Shown here piece after piece: positions 19,849 to 30,130 of a stretch of DNA of 64,000 bases. The position numbers and the translations under genes were made by a program. Each line of letters opens with the position of its first letter. Within the stretch, counting starts at the first letter, position 1. The notes under the pieces were generated by a model, which made no database searches, had not been told where the DNA came from, and was given only the letters and a program-made list of their open reading frames with translations. Source of the stretch: Tupaia tana (lineage: Eukaryota; Chordata; Mammalia; Scandentia; Tupaiidae); assembly GCA_026018925.1 (NCBI GenBank), contig JAKSZU010000031.1:8331448-8395447 (forward strand). Direction: 5' to 3'.

Positions 19849-20172
19849 TCTATAACTCCCAAAGCCCAAGCCAGAAACGAGTCCAGTGGAGACAAACAAA
19901 TGACAAAAGGGAGAATGCAAGAAAAGCAATCTGAGCGTGGGTGTTCTGGATGACACCCAATATTCTAAATGGGCATGAGGACTGGTTTAGTCTGCTGGGA
20001 CAGACCAGGTAGGCACCATTGGTTGGTCCCTAGAAAATTGAGGATACTGGCGTTGCGTGGGTTTGATGCCACCCTTCAGTGACATGTGCCTTAAGGAAGA
20101 ACTGTGAAACCCCTCAACAGTGCTACTATGAGAATACCCTGCACGCATCCTATTTCTAAATGTCCCCCCTTG
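19849..20172. other. Unique sequence, nothing recognised
   Basis: About 320 bp between SINEs; nothing recognised. Confidence 0.5.
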
Positions 20173-20450
20173 GGGGACTAGCAGATGGTGTGGTAGTTGC
20201 ATCGCTGGACTCCCACATGGCCGACCATGGTTCAAGTCCTGGACCCGGTGGCTTCAACTCATGCTGGGCACGTGTGTGGTGTGTGTGTGCCCAAAATCCC
20301 TAGAGGAGAATGGAGGAGAAGGGACTGCATCATGGCCATCCCCCCTGGGGGATGGTGATATCTTGCTTTCTGTCTCTCTGTCCCTCTGGCGAGTGTACAC
20401 ACCCTATACCAAAAATCTCTAAAAAAAAAAATAAATAAAAAATAAAAACA
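20173..20450 (+). repeat. SINE-A
   Basis: Head GGGGACTAGCAGATGGTGTG, B box GGTTCAAGTCC, tail CCCTATACCAAAAATCTC with an A-rich end. Confidence 0.9.
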
Positions 20451-20699
20451 AAGCTCCCCCTGTCATCTGCAGTGGATGTGTTCCAAGACCCCCAGTGGAT
20501 GCTGGAAACCGAGACAACACGTAACCTTACATATACCATTTTTCCCTAGATATACATACCTATGATAAACGACCTTATAAACCAGGCCCTATTAATAATT
20601 AATGGCAACAACTAATAATAAAACACAACAATTATAACAACAATTATAATAAAAGCTTGGTGAATGTGCTCTCTCACTCTGTCTCTCCCTCCTCTCCCC

Positions 20700-20867
20700 T
20701 TTTAATAATAGAGCAGACATGAGAGAAAGAGAAAGAGAGAGAGAGAGAGGACCCTCATATACCCAGTGTATTTCCAGGTTGACGCGGGAACCCTAGCCTC
20801 AGTCGGTCATGTGGTTCTCAGCACTGCAGTCCAGTACCCCATACCCTGGACCACCTGCTGGGGCTTC
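20700..20867 (-). repeat. Old SINE, A/B/C type uncertain
   Basis: GA-rich stretch (20726-20750), then a degraded body and a head complement-like end GGACCACCTGCTGGGGC. Too diverged to place in a family. Confidence 0.5.
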
Positions 20868-20888
20868 TCTTAAAATCTCAGGCCCCAG

Positions 20889-21162
20889 GAACCAGCAGTT
20901 AGCGTAATGGCTATGTCGCTGGACTCCCACGTAGTCGACCGCGGTTTGCGTCCCGGACCCGGTGGCTTAAAACTCACGCCGGGCGCGTGTGCGTGTGTGC
21001 CCAAGATCCTGAGAGGAGAATGGAGGAGAAGGGATTGCGGCGTGGCTATCCCCCCTGGGGGGTGATTTCTCATTTTATGTCTCTCTGTCTCTCTCTGTCT
21101 GTCTGGCGAGCGCACACGCCCTATAGCAAAAACCTCTCCAAAAAAAAAAAAAAAAAACAAAA
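20889..21162 (+). repeat. SINE-A, young copy
   Basis: Head GGAACCAGCAGTTAGCGTAA, B box GGTTTGCGTCC, intact hairpin, long poly-A. The perfect 17-bp target-site duplication is at 20872-20888 and 21163-21179 (AAAATCTCAGGCCCCAG). Confidence 0.97.
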
Positions 21163-21179
21163 AAAATCTCAGGCCCCAG

Positions 21180-22895
21180 TTGACCATGGTTAATTCAAAA
21201 ACCAGAAAGGTAAAGGTGAATCACGGATAAGGAAAGTAGGGACACTGTATTCTCGCATTTGGAAGAAATGCAAAAAATAACACAGAGAAAGAAATGTTCA
21301 TTTTCCACTTTTTTATTGGAATCGTCTTCCCAGTCTAATTGCATCTTTCAAACTTAGGAATACTTCAGTTGTAGAGAACGATGAGGGTTTTCTTATCCTA
21401 TCGGGGGTAGAAAGCGGAAAGCAAATTTTCCGTGAGTGTTGAGGGTACTTTAGAGGATAACCTGTCACCAGACTCCATGGATCACATTTCATCCTCCCTG
21501 TCTCCTCTCTCTTCTCACTCACTTCCCATGCCGACCATTCTGCTATTCGTTATGCAACTGTGTGTCATCTTAAATGATTCCTGAAAACAAAAGCCTACAT
21601 GGGAACCAGGCCACTGCTAATGACTCCGGGTTCTCTTGCTCTGCTGTCTGCAGTGCTGGGGAGATTACAACCCCGGGAGCCAGGACCTCTGGTCTCTTTG
21701 ATCGTTTATTGTGGCTGAAACCAGAGGAGAGCAAATGGCTTGTCAGCCACACTGCTAGGTGGGCAGGGGGCCGTTGCAGGTAGGCAGGAAGGCATCGCGC
21801 TGCCTGGTTTTGTAGTTTTCCATCGTTTGGTGTTTTATGGTGTGACCTCGTGAAAGCTAGTGGAAAAATCTCAGTTTGGGACATTGTTTCTAGATATGAT
21901 GTAATTCCAGTTTATTGTTAGTTGTTCCACTTACATATTCCCACACATCAGAGGTCCATCCCTTAAACAAATCCCATAAAGGATGGGTCTGCCGACACCT
22001 GGCTACCTATTGAATGAGAACAATGCTCTGGGGAAAAAATGTTTTTTTCTCCTTAGTTTACTTCGAATAATCTTTTTTCCCTCTCATCAACGCGTTGACA
22101 GCTCTATTACATTGCCAATCCGCAGTACATGTCACTTACCATCTTCTCCCCAGCTCTTCTCAAGGTCTTAACGTATTCAGTTCTCCTTTTATTGAGCCAG
22201 GAGTATTGAAGACTTCTGGAAGGCTATTTGCATTGCTTTCAAGGAGGAGGGCATGGGAAGGCCATCTGCTTTTGATCAGGGTGTGTGTTTTGTGGTTCCA
22301 GAGGTGCAGGGCCACAGGAAGCCACCACAGAGGCGGAGGCGGTCGCGAGGGCCGGGAAGGAGCCCTGCTTTCTGCGGCTCAGCCAGTCAGCCGGCCGCCG
22401 CCGCCGTCCGGTGCCGCGCTGGCGTTCCCAGGGTATTAGGCAGATGCACAGGGGTCTGGGTACCCGCAAACGCCATGGCCTCCCAGTCACCGCGCCAGTC
22501 CGGAGACACTGTGTGCTTTCTTTCAGGTGTCAGTGCGGATCAAAGCCAGCCAAAGAACATTTGCATGAGAATCCCCCCCATGATTAATTAGCAATGGGCA
22601 TTCGTCATTTTCCTTTTAAGGCTTTGAAATGCCTTTCATTGATAAACTAGTGCTGCTCAGCCCTGACTCCTTTTCAAAATGGTTTTCACCCAGGACTCCC
22701 TCTAGGACTACAAATTGGATTTTTTTTTTCCCACTCTGTCTACACCTCTCGTACTTTGATTTCCCAGTGTGAACAGGGCAGCCTCCTGCGGGTGATAATG
22801 CACCCGTACCAGCCTGCGCATCTTTCCAGACGGTAGGTGGCACGGTCACATCTGCGCTGCTCTCGCCTGCATCCTGTTACCCCGACAGTTGTTCC
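21180..22895. other. SINE-free 1.7-kb stretch
   Basis: No SINE, L1 or DNA element recognised. It contains a CpG-dense patch listed separately. No exon with credible frame and splice signals was identified. Confidence 0.5.
22316..22450. promoter_or_regulatory. Small CpG-dense patch
   Basis: Around 22340-22435 CpG dinucleotides are packed at roughly one per seven bases (GGCGGAGGCGGTCGCGAGGG, CGGCCGCCGCCGCCGTCC, TGCCGCGCTGGCG), against sparse CpG in the surroundings outside young SINEs. It could be a small CpG island or a GC-rich relic. No promoter motif or downstream exon was recognised, so function is unproven. Confidence 0.35.
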
Positions 22896-23101
22896 ATTTA
22901 AAAAAAACATGTTTATTTGCTTTCAGAAAGAGAGGCATCCCTTGCTGTCTTCATGCCACGATCCACTCCCAGTCTTAGCCAGCCCGGACCACAGGCACGC
23001 GGGCATGTCTGGCCCGCTCAGGGAGGGCCCGGGATGTGAACCCAAGACCTTTTCCATGTGGGCACAGTTGCGTTCCTGGTGTGCCACTGTCCAGCTCCTC
23101 T
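22896..23101 (-). repeat. SINE-C
   Basis: On the minus strand: head GGAGCTGGACAGTGGCACACC, B-box region TTGGGTTCACATCCC, middle CCTCCCTGAGCGGGCCAGAC, T-rich tail at the left. Flanks AGTTGTTCC / AGTTGTCC are a possible target-site duplication. Confidence 0.8.
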
Positions 23102-23154
23102 AGTTGTCCTTTTACGCTTCTATTCTAGCTTTCGTTCATTAATTTTTAAAGCTT

Positions 23155-23350
23155 AGTATTTAGTTTTCCATGAGAGAGATAAACAGAGAGAGACAGAGAG
23201 ACAGAGAGAAGGAGGGGCACCCTCCGCAGGGTTATGCTGTGGGCCACCTCCAGGTTCAACCCGATCATAGGCACATGTGTGCCCCGTGTGTACAGCAGGG
23301 CTTCAGGAGTCCAGCCTGAGTCCAGTCACCCCTGCACCACCGCCTGGTTC
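23155..23350 (-). repeat. SINE-C-like, diverged
   Basis: Left GA-rich block (GAGAGAGACAGAGAGACAGA), body, and right end CTGCACCACCGCCTGGTTC that fits the complement of a SINE-C head. Confidence 0.55.
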
Positions 23351-23794
23351 TAATCTCAGACAATGCTGCTCTTATTTACAAACACAATATTCTGTCTCCC
23401 ACATGCTTCTGCTGATTATCCACTTTGCTTTGGTGGGGTGTCCCTGTAAGGGGGCAACAGGAACTACTGAGCGGACATACGTGGAAGAGCATTTTGAAGC
23501 AACTATCTAGCAAAACCTGGGAGCGCCGTGCTGTGCTGTGTGTTCTGCAGCTGCCTGGAAGCACCCCGGAGAGACCCAGAGCCTTGGGGGGAAAGTCGCT
23601 CATCTCAACCAAGGGGTTGCCGTGTCTGGGGCAGCAGTAGCTCCCGGGCAGCTGCCGGAGGCAGCAGACACAGCAGATCCCACCTAAGTCCTTGCCAGAT
23701 AGAAAGCCCGTCACCAGCGTGGGAATGAGGCGTGGGGAACGCAAGCACACGTAGTTAAGAAAAATGTATGATGATGTGTACGCTTTGCAACGTT
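23351..23794. other. Unique sequence, nothing recognised
   Basis: About 440 bp; moderately GC-rich, with no recognised repeat or exon. Confidence 0.5.
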
Positions 23795-24000
23795 TTTAAA
23801 AACAATTATTTATTTAATTTGATGTATTGTTATTTAATTTGCTACAGGGCACATGCACTCAGCAGAGAGAGATGAGAGAACGAGAGAGAGAGAAAGAGAG
23901 AGGAAAAGTGAAAGCAAGCCTCTAGGTCTGGGACTTGAGCTGAGGTCGACCACGTGGAAGTCCGTCCAGTGCTTTAAGCACCACAGCACCTGCCGGCCCT
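23795..24000 (-). repeat. SINE-B with intermediate tail
   Basis: T-rich tail, TTGCTACAGGGCACATGCAC (shared with SINE-A tails), GA-rich stretch, head complement CACAGCACCTGCCGGCCC. Confidence 0.85.
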
Positions 24001-24472
24001 GAGTTTGCAAATTTTCTATGTGAACGCATTGCCGCCACCTCTTCCAGGACCTTGAAGGGGACTCCAGCAGCTAAGAAGTCCTGAGCGTGTCATTTGACTG
24101 TCTTCCCAGGAGAGCTGATGGAGCTGTAGGCAGTGTGGACCCAGAGCCCACCACACTGAGCAGGCAGAGTGCCCTTCTGTGCAGGCAGAATGGGAGTGGA
24201 CCGTTGCTACGGCTGAGAAATTGTAAATAGCAGAACTCGGTCACATGCAGGTGGAGGCCCGTGGAATTTTACTGCCGTATTTACTCGCTAAGAGCCTCGT
24301 GCTTGTGCAGAGTATTCCTGGGGAGACTGGTGTGAACAAAGACAAAAATCTGGTCCTCGGGGATGTAAGAGAAAAGGCTGATGAGGCCGGGGGAAGTCGC
24401 TAAACCAGGAAGGAGAAAGAGGCACAGTGATAGGGTTATTCTCCGAGGACCACGAAGACACCGTGGTGGTGG
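24001..24472. other. Unique sequence, nothing recognised
   Basis: About 470 bp without recognised elements. Confidence 0.5.
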
Positions 24473-24567
24473 GGCCAGGAGGTGGCGTGGTGATGAAAGC
24501 TCTGGATGCCCACGTGGCGGACCACAGTTTGAGTCCTGGACCTGGTGACGTAAAGATCACACTAGAG

Positions 24568-24762
24568 GGGCCAGCAGGTGGCGTGGTGGTTAAGGACGCT
24601 GGACTCCCACATGGCCGACCACAGTTCAAGTCCTGAACTTGGAGGCTTGCTCTCTCACTTTCCCACTCTCTCCTTCTCTCCTGCTCTGTCCCTCCCTCTC
24701 TGGTCAAAATAAAAAAATGAAATAAATGAGTGAATAAATTTTAAAAAAATAAATAAATAAAT
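24568..24762 (+). repeat. SINE-B, first or second insertion at the shared site
   Basis: Complete copy with (AAAT)n tail. It is flanked by AAAGATCACACTAGAG at 24552-24567 and 24763-24778. Confidence 0.93.
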
Positions 24763-24778
24763 AAAGATCACACTAGAG

Positions 24779-25051
24779 GGAACCAGCAGTTAGCGTAATG
24801 GCTATGTCGCTGGACTCCCACGTAGTCGACCGCGGTTCGCGTCCTGGACCCGGTGGCTTACAACTCACGCCGGGCACGTGTGCGTGCGTGCCCAAGATCC
24901 CGAGAGGAGATTGGAGGAGAAGGGATTGCGGCGTGACCATCCCCCCTGCGGGGTGATTTCTCGCTTTCTTTCTCTCTGTCTCTCTCTGTCTGTCTGGCAA
25001 GCGTGCACGCCCTATAGTGAAAAAAACCTCTCCAAAAAAAAAAAAAAAAAA
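24779..25051 (+). repeat. SINE-A, young, at the shared site
   Basis: Head GGAACCAGCAGTTAGCG, B box GGTTCGCGTCC, poly-A of about 22. It is flanked by AAAGATCACACTAGA at 24763-24777 and 25052-25066. Confidence 0.96.
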
Positions 25052-25206
25052 AAAGATCACACTAGACATGTGTGCATGTGTGCCCCAAATCCCAAGAGAT
25101 TGGAGGAGAAGAGATTGTGGCATGGCCATCCCCCCTGGGGGGGGGTGATTTCTCACTTTCCCTCTCTCTGTCTCTCCGCCAAGTGCATGCACCCTATGGC
25201 CAAAAC

Positions 25207-25898
25207 TTAAAACGAACAAACAAACAAAAATAGATGAGAGAGATTCAGTGGCGGTTGGTGAATCCCTAGGTATGATGGAGGACTGGCAAAGCTGTGTGTC
25301 TGCAAGTTCTAGTTCTGTCGCGATGAAGATGCATTTCTTTCAGTTAGTCACACGGGCTGGTCAATCCCCTTGCAACCCCGCGTGCGGTTTACAAAGGTGC
25401 CATGGTGTCTTCTCTATCTCCCGTCTGGGTCTCCACAATTCCAACTCTGTCTATTTCTCATCGGACACGTGGACAACAGCTTTGATGTTCCACCTTATGA
25501 AGCTCCTTGGAGCTGAGGGGCTCCGTGGTAAACACTCGAATTAGAGGAATGAGGTATTCTTCCTGAAGGAGAAGGAGCTGTGGCCGTGTTCCGTGTGTCT
25601 GGGGGACCATCGCTTCTACAGAGCTTTCTGTAGAGGATCTTAGCGGAAGGTGCAGGGATGAAGGAGATGCCGACTTGGAATACTGCCCATTCCTTGGTTC
25701 TTTGTTTAAGGAAAAGATACCTAAATAACACTCATTCCTGGATTTGATTTTTATTTAGTAAACACCCAGATTATACCTGACTCTGTAGTGTCCTTTAACA
25801 TACCCCAGGAATAATCTTTACATCTATCCATAAAGACAGACCTAAACAAATTTTAAAAGCAATCATCCTAAAAACTGTCTATGTGAAAACTGGCTACT
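25207..25898. other. Unique sequence, nothing recognised
   Basis: About 690 bp with no recognised repeat or exon. Confidence 0.5.
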
Positions 25899-26050
25899 GG
25901 GCCAGCAGGTGGCGTGGTGGTTAAGGCACCGGACTTCCCCATGGCCAATTGCGGTTCAAGTCCTGGACTAGTGGCTTTTCCACTTTCTCTTGTGAGTGCA
26001 TGTGCCCTATAGCAAATTAATAATAAGGATGATAAATACTATTTTAAAAC
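25899..26050 (+). repeat. SINE-B with intermediate tail
   Basis: Head GGGCCAGCAGGTGGCGTGG, B box GGTTCAAGTCC, very short CT part, then GTGAGTGCATGTGCCCTATAG as in SINE-A. Confidence 0.88.
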
Positions 26051-26334
26051 TGTTTAAGAAAATAAAAGCTGCCTATTTAAATCCCAACCTTTTGGAAACT
26101 CATAAAAGTATTGTTAAAAGAATATCGATACTTGATATAAGTCGGGGAACAAATTTCCACGATACATACCCTAGGTTTTATGAACGAACAATATTTAGTG
26201 AAAGTAGAAAGAACAGAAAATTAAAGAAGTTTTCACTGTTCAACTTGGTTTAGGTATAACAAAATTATAAAAACACTATCCATCTTGAAGTTATTTTTGT
26301 TTTAAAATTTTTAAAAATTTTTGTTACTTTAATT

Positions 26335-26560
26335 TTTTTTTTTATGCCAAAGGGTTGTAGTCTGCACACGAACAACAGAGAGAGAGAGAGAGAGAGAGAG
26401 CGTGCGCACGCGTGCAAGCGCCCCAGTGGGGGCTGGTTACGTCACAACCCTCTTTCCTCCAATTCTTCATCCTATCAGGATCTGGGTTATGTTTTTCAAG
26501 CCACTGGGACTGGAACTCAATCCCTGGTCAACCATTGGGACCTGGCTTCCTTTTCACAGT
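26335..26560 (-). repeat. SINE-A-like, old
   Basis: Poly-T, (GA)n at 26377-26401, body CCCAGTGGGGGCTGGTTACG, degraded B box and head. Confidence 0.55.
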
Positions 26561-26615
26561 GCAAAATTGCTGCAGCGTGGGGCTGGCTCAGTTTTGCTCA
26601 TTTTAGACTCTAAAA

Positions 26616-26881
26616 TTTTTTTTTTTTGGCGGGGAGAGGTTTTTCGCTATAGGGCGCGTGCGCTCGCCAGACAGACAGACAGAGACATAGAGACAGAAAG
26701 CGAGAAATCACCCCTCACGGGGGATGGTCACGCCGCAATCCCTTCTCCTCCAATCCTCCTCTCGGGACCTTGGGCATGGACGCACACCCGGCGTGAGTTT
26801 AAGTCACCGGGTTCGGGACTCGAACCACAGTCGACTACATGGGAGTCCAGCGACATAGCCATTATGCCAACTGCTGGTCCC
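26616..26881 (-). repeat. SINE-A
   Basis: TTTTTTCGCTATAGGGCGCGTG to the head complement GCCAACTGCTGGTCCC; B box GGTTCGAGTCC with minor changes. Confidence 0.94.
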
Positions 26882-27173
26882 AGTCCCCGCCAGTTGTGCA
26901 CTAAGCCTATATTTCCTGTCATTGGTGGTAGAACTGACTTTTCTCTGCACACAGTGGACTGTACCACGTGGAGATGCTGTCCTCAACCTTGATCTCACTG
27001 GTAGCATGCAAATGTCATGTGAAGCAGTCTCTTAAAATATGATGCTTTTTCAAGCCTCTCCCTTTTACTTCGCATACAATTGCGATCTACGGAAGATGCA
27101 AAGCTCTCCATGGTCGCCAAGTGAAGGTGGAAAACGGTCGCTAGTGTTTGCATTAATTTTCATGTTTAGAAAT
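26882..27173. other. Unique spacer
   Basis: About 290 bp, nothing recognised. Confidence 0.45.
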
Positions 27174-27187
27174 ACGACATTGTTTCA

Positions 27188-27374
27188 GGGGCTGGCAGGT
27201 GGCATGGTGGCTAAGGCCCTGGACTGCCACATGGTCAACTTGTGTGGTTTGAGTCCTAGACCTGGCTGCTTGCTTTCTCACTTTTCCTTTTTCTCTTTCT
27301 CTCTGTCTCTCTTTGCTCAAATTAAAAAAATAATAATGAATAAAAATGAAATAAAAAATAATTCTTTAAAAAAA
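27188..27374 (+). repeat. SINE-B
   Basis: Head GGGGCTGGCAGGTGGCATGG, tail TTTGCTCAAATTAAAAAAAT. Target-site duplication ACGACATTGTTTCA (27174-27187) / ATGACATCATTTCA (27376-27389). Confidence 0.9.
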
Positions 27375-27389
27375 CATGACATCATTTCA

Positions 27390-28337
27390 GTGCAGCTATT
27401 CTCAGGATACTTCAAAAGCCTACCAATGGTTTCCGAATTCACTGGGCTTACGAAGTTCAGCCGCATCTGCCTGAGGACGTTCTTTTTGACTGTCCCCTGT
27501 TTATGGCTCCTGTTCCCGACTCCCCATCTTTTCTTCTGCTTATCATTAACTTAAAAGAATGAGGTCTAGACACTTTGTCACCTCCCTCGGTCCGTCTTCC
27601 GCAGGGAGATGTGTTCATTGGGCTACATGCCTGGGTACGTCAGACTGAGAGAGAGTCTTTCCTCTTTTCAGAACAGAAATTATGATGAGTTTCGAAACAG
27701 CTGTTTCCAGAAGCAGAGGGAGGACTTGGAATCCCCTGGTAGACACACGCGGAGGATTCGTCCAGCGCCGACGGAAGGGGCGGGCTGTGGGGGCAGGTTG
27801 GCCGATATCCGGTGGGATGTCAGAGGACCCAGTTTTAGGCTTTAGGGTCAGGTGTGCAGACGCAGCTGGAATTCCCTCCCAGAGGTTCCTTCTGGAGTGT
27901 GGCGGCGCCAGTCCTGAGACACTTTCGCCCTGAGTGATTGAGTCGAGCTTTTGCGGCGGGGATTTCGATCTTCCTAGGTGAGATTATGCCTGAGGAATTC
28001 GTCAGTACTTAGAAACACCTTCTCAGATCGTCTCGAAAGAGGAGAACGACTTATAAAAGGTGATATCGAACGGGCCTGACTCCAGGAGGCAGAGTGTGAG
28101 CGCATGGTTTTCCACTTACGAGTGAAACGTAAGATGGATTTCCAAATGAAACAGCACCAGCAAAACCAAAAAGCTTAAAAACAGTACATCAAAGGCAGAG
28201 TGGAAGCCTCTAAAGAGGGGAATAGCACATGGTAAAAACACCAAGAGCAGTCAGGTGAATCTAACGTCAGGTCAGAAAGCAAGCTAACTGAAAAGTCTGT
28301 GCCTTTTGAGTGTGGAGGCTGAGGGTTTACCCAAGGA
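27390..28337. other. SINE-free stretch, locally CpG-rich
   Basis: About 950 bp. The part 27740-27980 is richer in CpG than most unique sequence here (for example CAGCGCCGACGGAAGGGGCG and TTTTGCGGCGGGGATTTCG). No exon or transcription signal was recognised. Confidence 0.4.
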
Positions 28338-28592
28338 TTTTTTTTTTTTTTTAAGAGAGAATTTTTATTATAGGGTATGTGCACTCGCCCGAGAGACAGA
28401 GACAGAAAGAGAGAAATCACACACACACCCCCGGTGGAGATGGCCATGCCACAATCCCCTCTCTTCCATCCTCTTCTCAGGATTTTGGGCATGCATGCAT
28501 ATGTGCCAGGTGTGTTTTAAGTCACCGGATCCGGGACTTGAACTGTGGTCACCTACATGGGAGTTGGCAATGCTTATGCCATCTGCGGGTCC
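28338..28592 (-). repeat. SINE-A
   Basis: Poly-T, ATTATAGGGTATGTGCACTC, head complement GCCATCTGCGGGTCC. Its head end belongs to the tandem duplication at 28511-28841. Confidence 0.88.
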
Positions 28593-28841
28593 TAACACAA
28601 GAATATTTCTTCAGGAAGGCCAGTAGATGAAAATCGTAGTCAATCCCACCTGCATCTGCAGGAAGCCACCTCCTGCATACATGCTGGGTGTGTTTTAAGT
28701 TGCTGGGTCCGGGACTTGAACCGCGGTCGACTACATGGGAGTCCAGCAACATAAGCATTATGCCATCTGCGGGTCCTAACACAAGAATAGTTCTTCAGGA
28801 AGGCCAGTAGATGAAAATCGTAGTCCATCCCACCTGCAGAT
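28511..28841. repeat. Tandem duplication containing a SINE-A head
   Basis: Unit 1 (from 28511) and unit 2 (from 28689) both contain TGTGTTTTAAG, the SINE B box and head, then unique flank CCTAACACAAGAATA (28591, 28775) and TTCTTCAGGAAGGCCAGTAG. The offset is 178 bp at the left part and 184 bp at the right, through a small indel. Unit 1 reads GTAGTCAATCCC where unit 2 reads GTAGTCCATCCC. Confidence 0.9.
28678..28776 (-). repeat. SINE-A head fragment, duplicated
   Basis: Only the head side of SINE-A, made by the local duplication and not by retroposition; B box GGTTCAAGTCC. Confidence 0.85.
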
Positions 28842-29194
28842 GGCTTCATGACTCCCCTTCATGAGCAGGGCATGGGCGGTTCTCCGCCCGCTGGAGAGGA
28901 GGGAGCCTTGGCGTGAGGGTCAGGGCCTCTCTGCTTCATTGCACCCACGCCCAGACAATCCTTGGGCTGCCCGTGGAGGAGCATGCATTTGTAATTGAGT
29001 CCTTCTATGTTTTTTGAGATTACATGTGGGGAGCTCCTCTAATAGAATGTGAAGGTTGAACGATGGCATTGCCAACCTACATCTTCAACGGAAGCAGAAC
29101 AGAACGACCATATGCTCAGGAGGGGAGGGCGCAATTCATCCGTGGGATGTATGATTTCTTGTTTTTAAGATAACATCGCTATATGGCTTTGGAC
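28842..29194. other. Unique sequence, nothing recognised
   Basis: About 350 bp; nothing recognised. Confidence 0.5.
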
Positions 29195-29360
29195 TCATTT
29201 GCTGAGTGCTTCAAATGTGCCAGGAGTGGAGCTGGCAGCTGTCGCGATGTCACCTTCCATAGTTCTTACAGCCACTGGGGCATGTCGTCCTCTGTTCTTT
29301 TTATGAATGAGGACACTGAAGCTTACAGAGGTTAGCTTGTCTGAGGTTGCCCACATAATC
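29195..29360 (-). repeat. MIR
   Basis: GCTGAGTGCTTCAAATGTGCC, then CAGCCACTGGGGCATG and ATGAATGAGGACACTGAAGC ... GAGGTTAGCTTGTCTGAGG, in the order of the antisense MIR core (ATGAGGAAACTGAGGC...GAGGTTAAGTAACTTGCC). Confidence 0.75.
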
Positions 29361-29404
29361 AGTTTCTTTCTTTGTTTTGTTTTACTTTCTTTCTTTTTCT
29401 TTTG

Positions 29405-29661
29405 TTTTTCTTAGAGAGATTTTTTTGTTACAGGGTGCATGCTCAGCAGAGTGGCAGAGAGAGATAGAGAGAAAAAAAGCAAGAAATCACTCTCCAGGGG
29501 GATGACCACACTGCAATCCCTCCTCCTCTGTTCTCCTCTTGGGATTTTGGGCACGCACACACACATGCACCTGGCATGAGTTTGAAGCCACCAGGTCCGG
29601 GACTTGGACTGCAGTCATGTGCAAGTCCGGCGATGTAACCATTATGCCATCTGCTGGCCCC
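29405..29661 (-). repeat. SINE-A
   Basis: Pyrimidine-rich lead-in, TTTTTTTGTTACAGGGTGC, head complement GCCATCTGCTGGCCCC. Confidence 0.88.
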
Positions 29662-29678
29662 AGTTGTTGGTTTTCTTT

Positions 29679-29731
<53 letters not shown>

Positions 29732-29948
29732 AGAGAGATTTTTGCTATAGGGCACATGTGCTCACTGGAGAGACAGAGAGAGAGAAAGTGAGAAGTCATC
29801 CCCCAGAAGGGATGGCCCTGCTGCAATCCATCCTACCCTCACGATTTTGGACACATATGAACATACACCCAGCTGAGTTTCAAGTCTCTGGGTTCGTTCT
29901 AGAATCACAGTCAGCCACGTAGGAGTCTACTATGCCACCTGCTGGTCC
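29679..29948 (-). repeat. SINE-A with a (TTTA)n tail expansion
   Basis: The 3' tail has become a (TTTA)n microsatellite (29679-29729, about 12 units). The rest is a full minus copy ending GCCACCTGCTGGTCCC. Confidence 0.88.
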
Positions 29949-29950
29949 CT

Positions 29951-30130
29951 GTTTTTGTTTTCCAGTTTTGCCATAGGGCATATGTGTTAGCCATAGAGAA
30001 ACGAGACAGAGGGAGTGAGATGTCATCCCCTAGCAGGGGTGGCCATGTTGCAGTCCTTTCCCCTTCACGCTCTTGGGATTTTGAGCATGCACACGCATGT
30101 GCCCAGTGTGTTTTTTAAGCTGCTGAGCCC
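29951..30130 (-). repeat. SINE-A, head lost
   Basis: TTTTGCCATAGGGCATATGTG through the body to TTTTTTAAGCTGCTGAGCC, where the tRNA-like part breaks off. Confidence 0.75.

Larger units (their letters stand above)
24473..25206 (+). repeat. SINE-A host of two same-site insertions
   Basis: The 5' part (24473-24567) has head GGGGCCAGGAGGTGGCGTGG and B box AGTTTGAGTCC. The 3' part (25052-25206) resumes with CATGTGTGCATGTGTGCCCC and ends CCCTATGGCCAAAAC. Two younger SINEs sit between, all junctions sharing AAAGATCACACTAGA. Confidence 0.9.

Noticed and set aside
22239..22591. Exon of a GC-rich gene in the CpG patch
   Set aside because: Three frames are open at once because of base composition, and no splice-bounded frame or known domain was seen.
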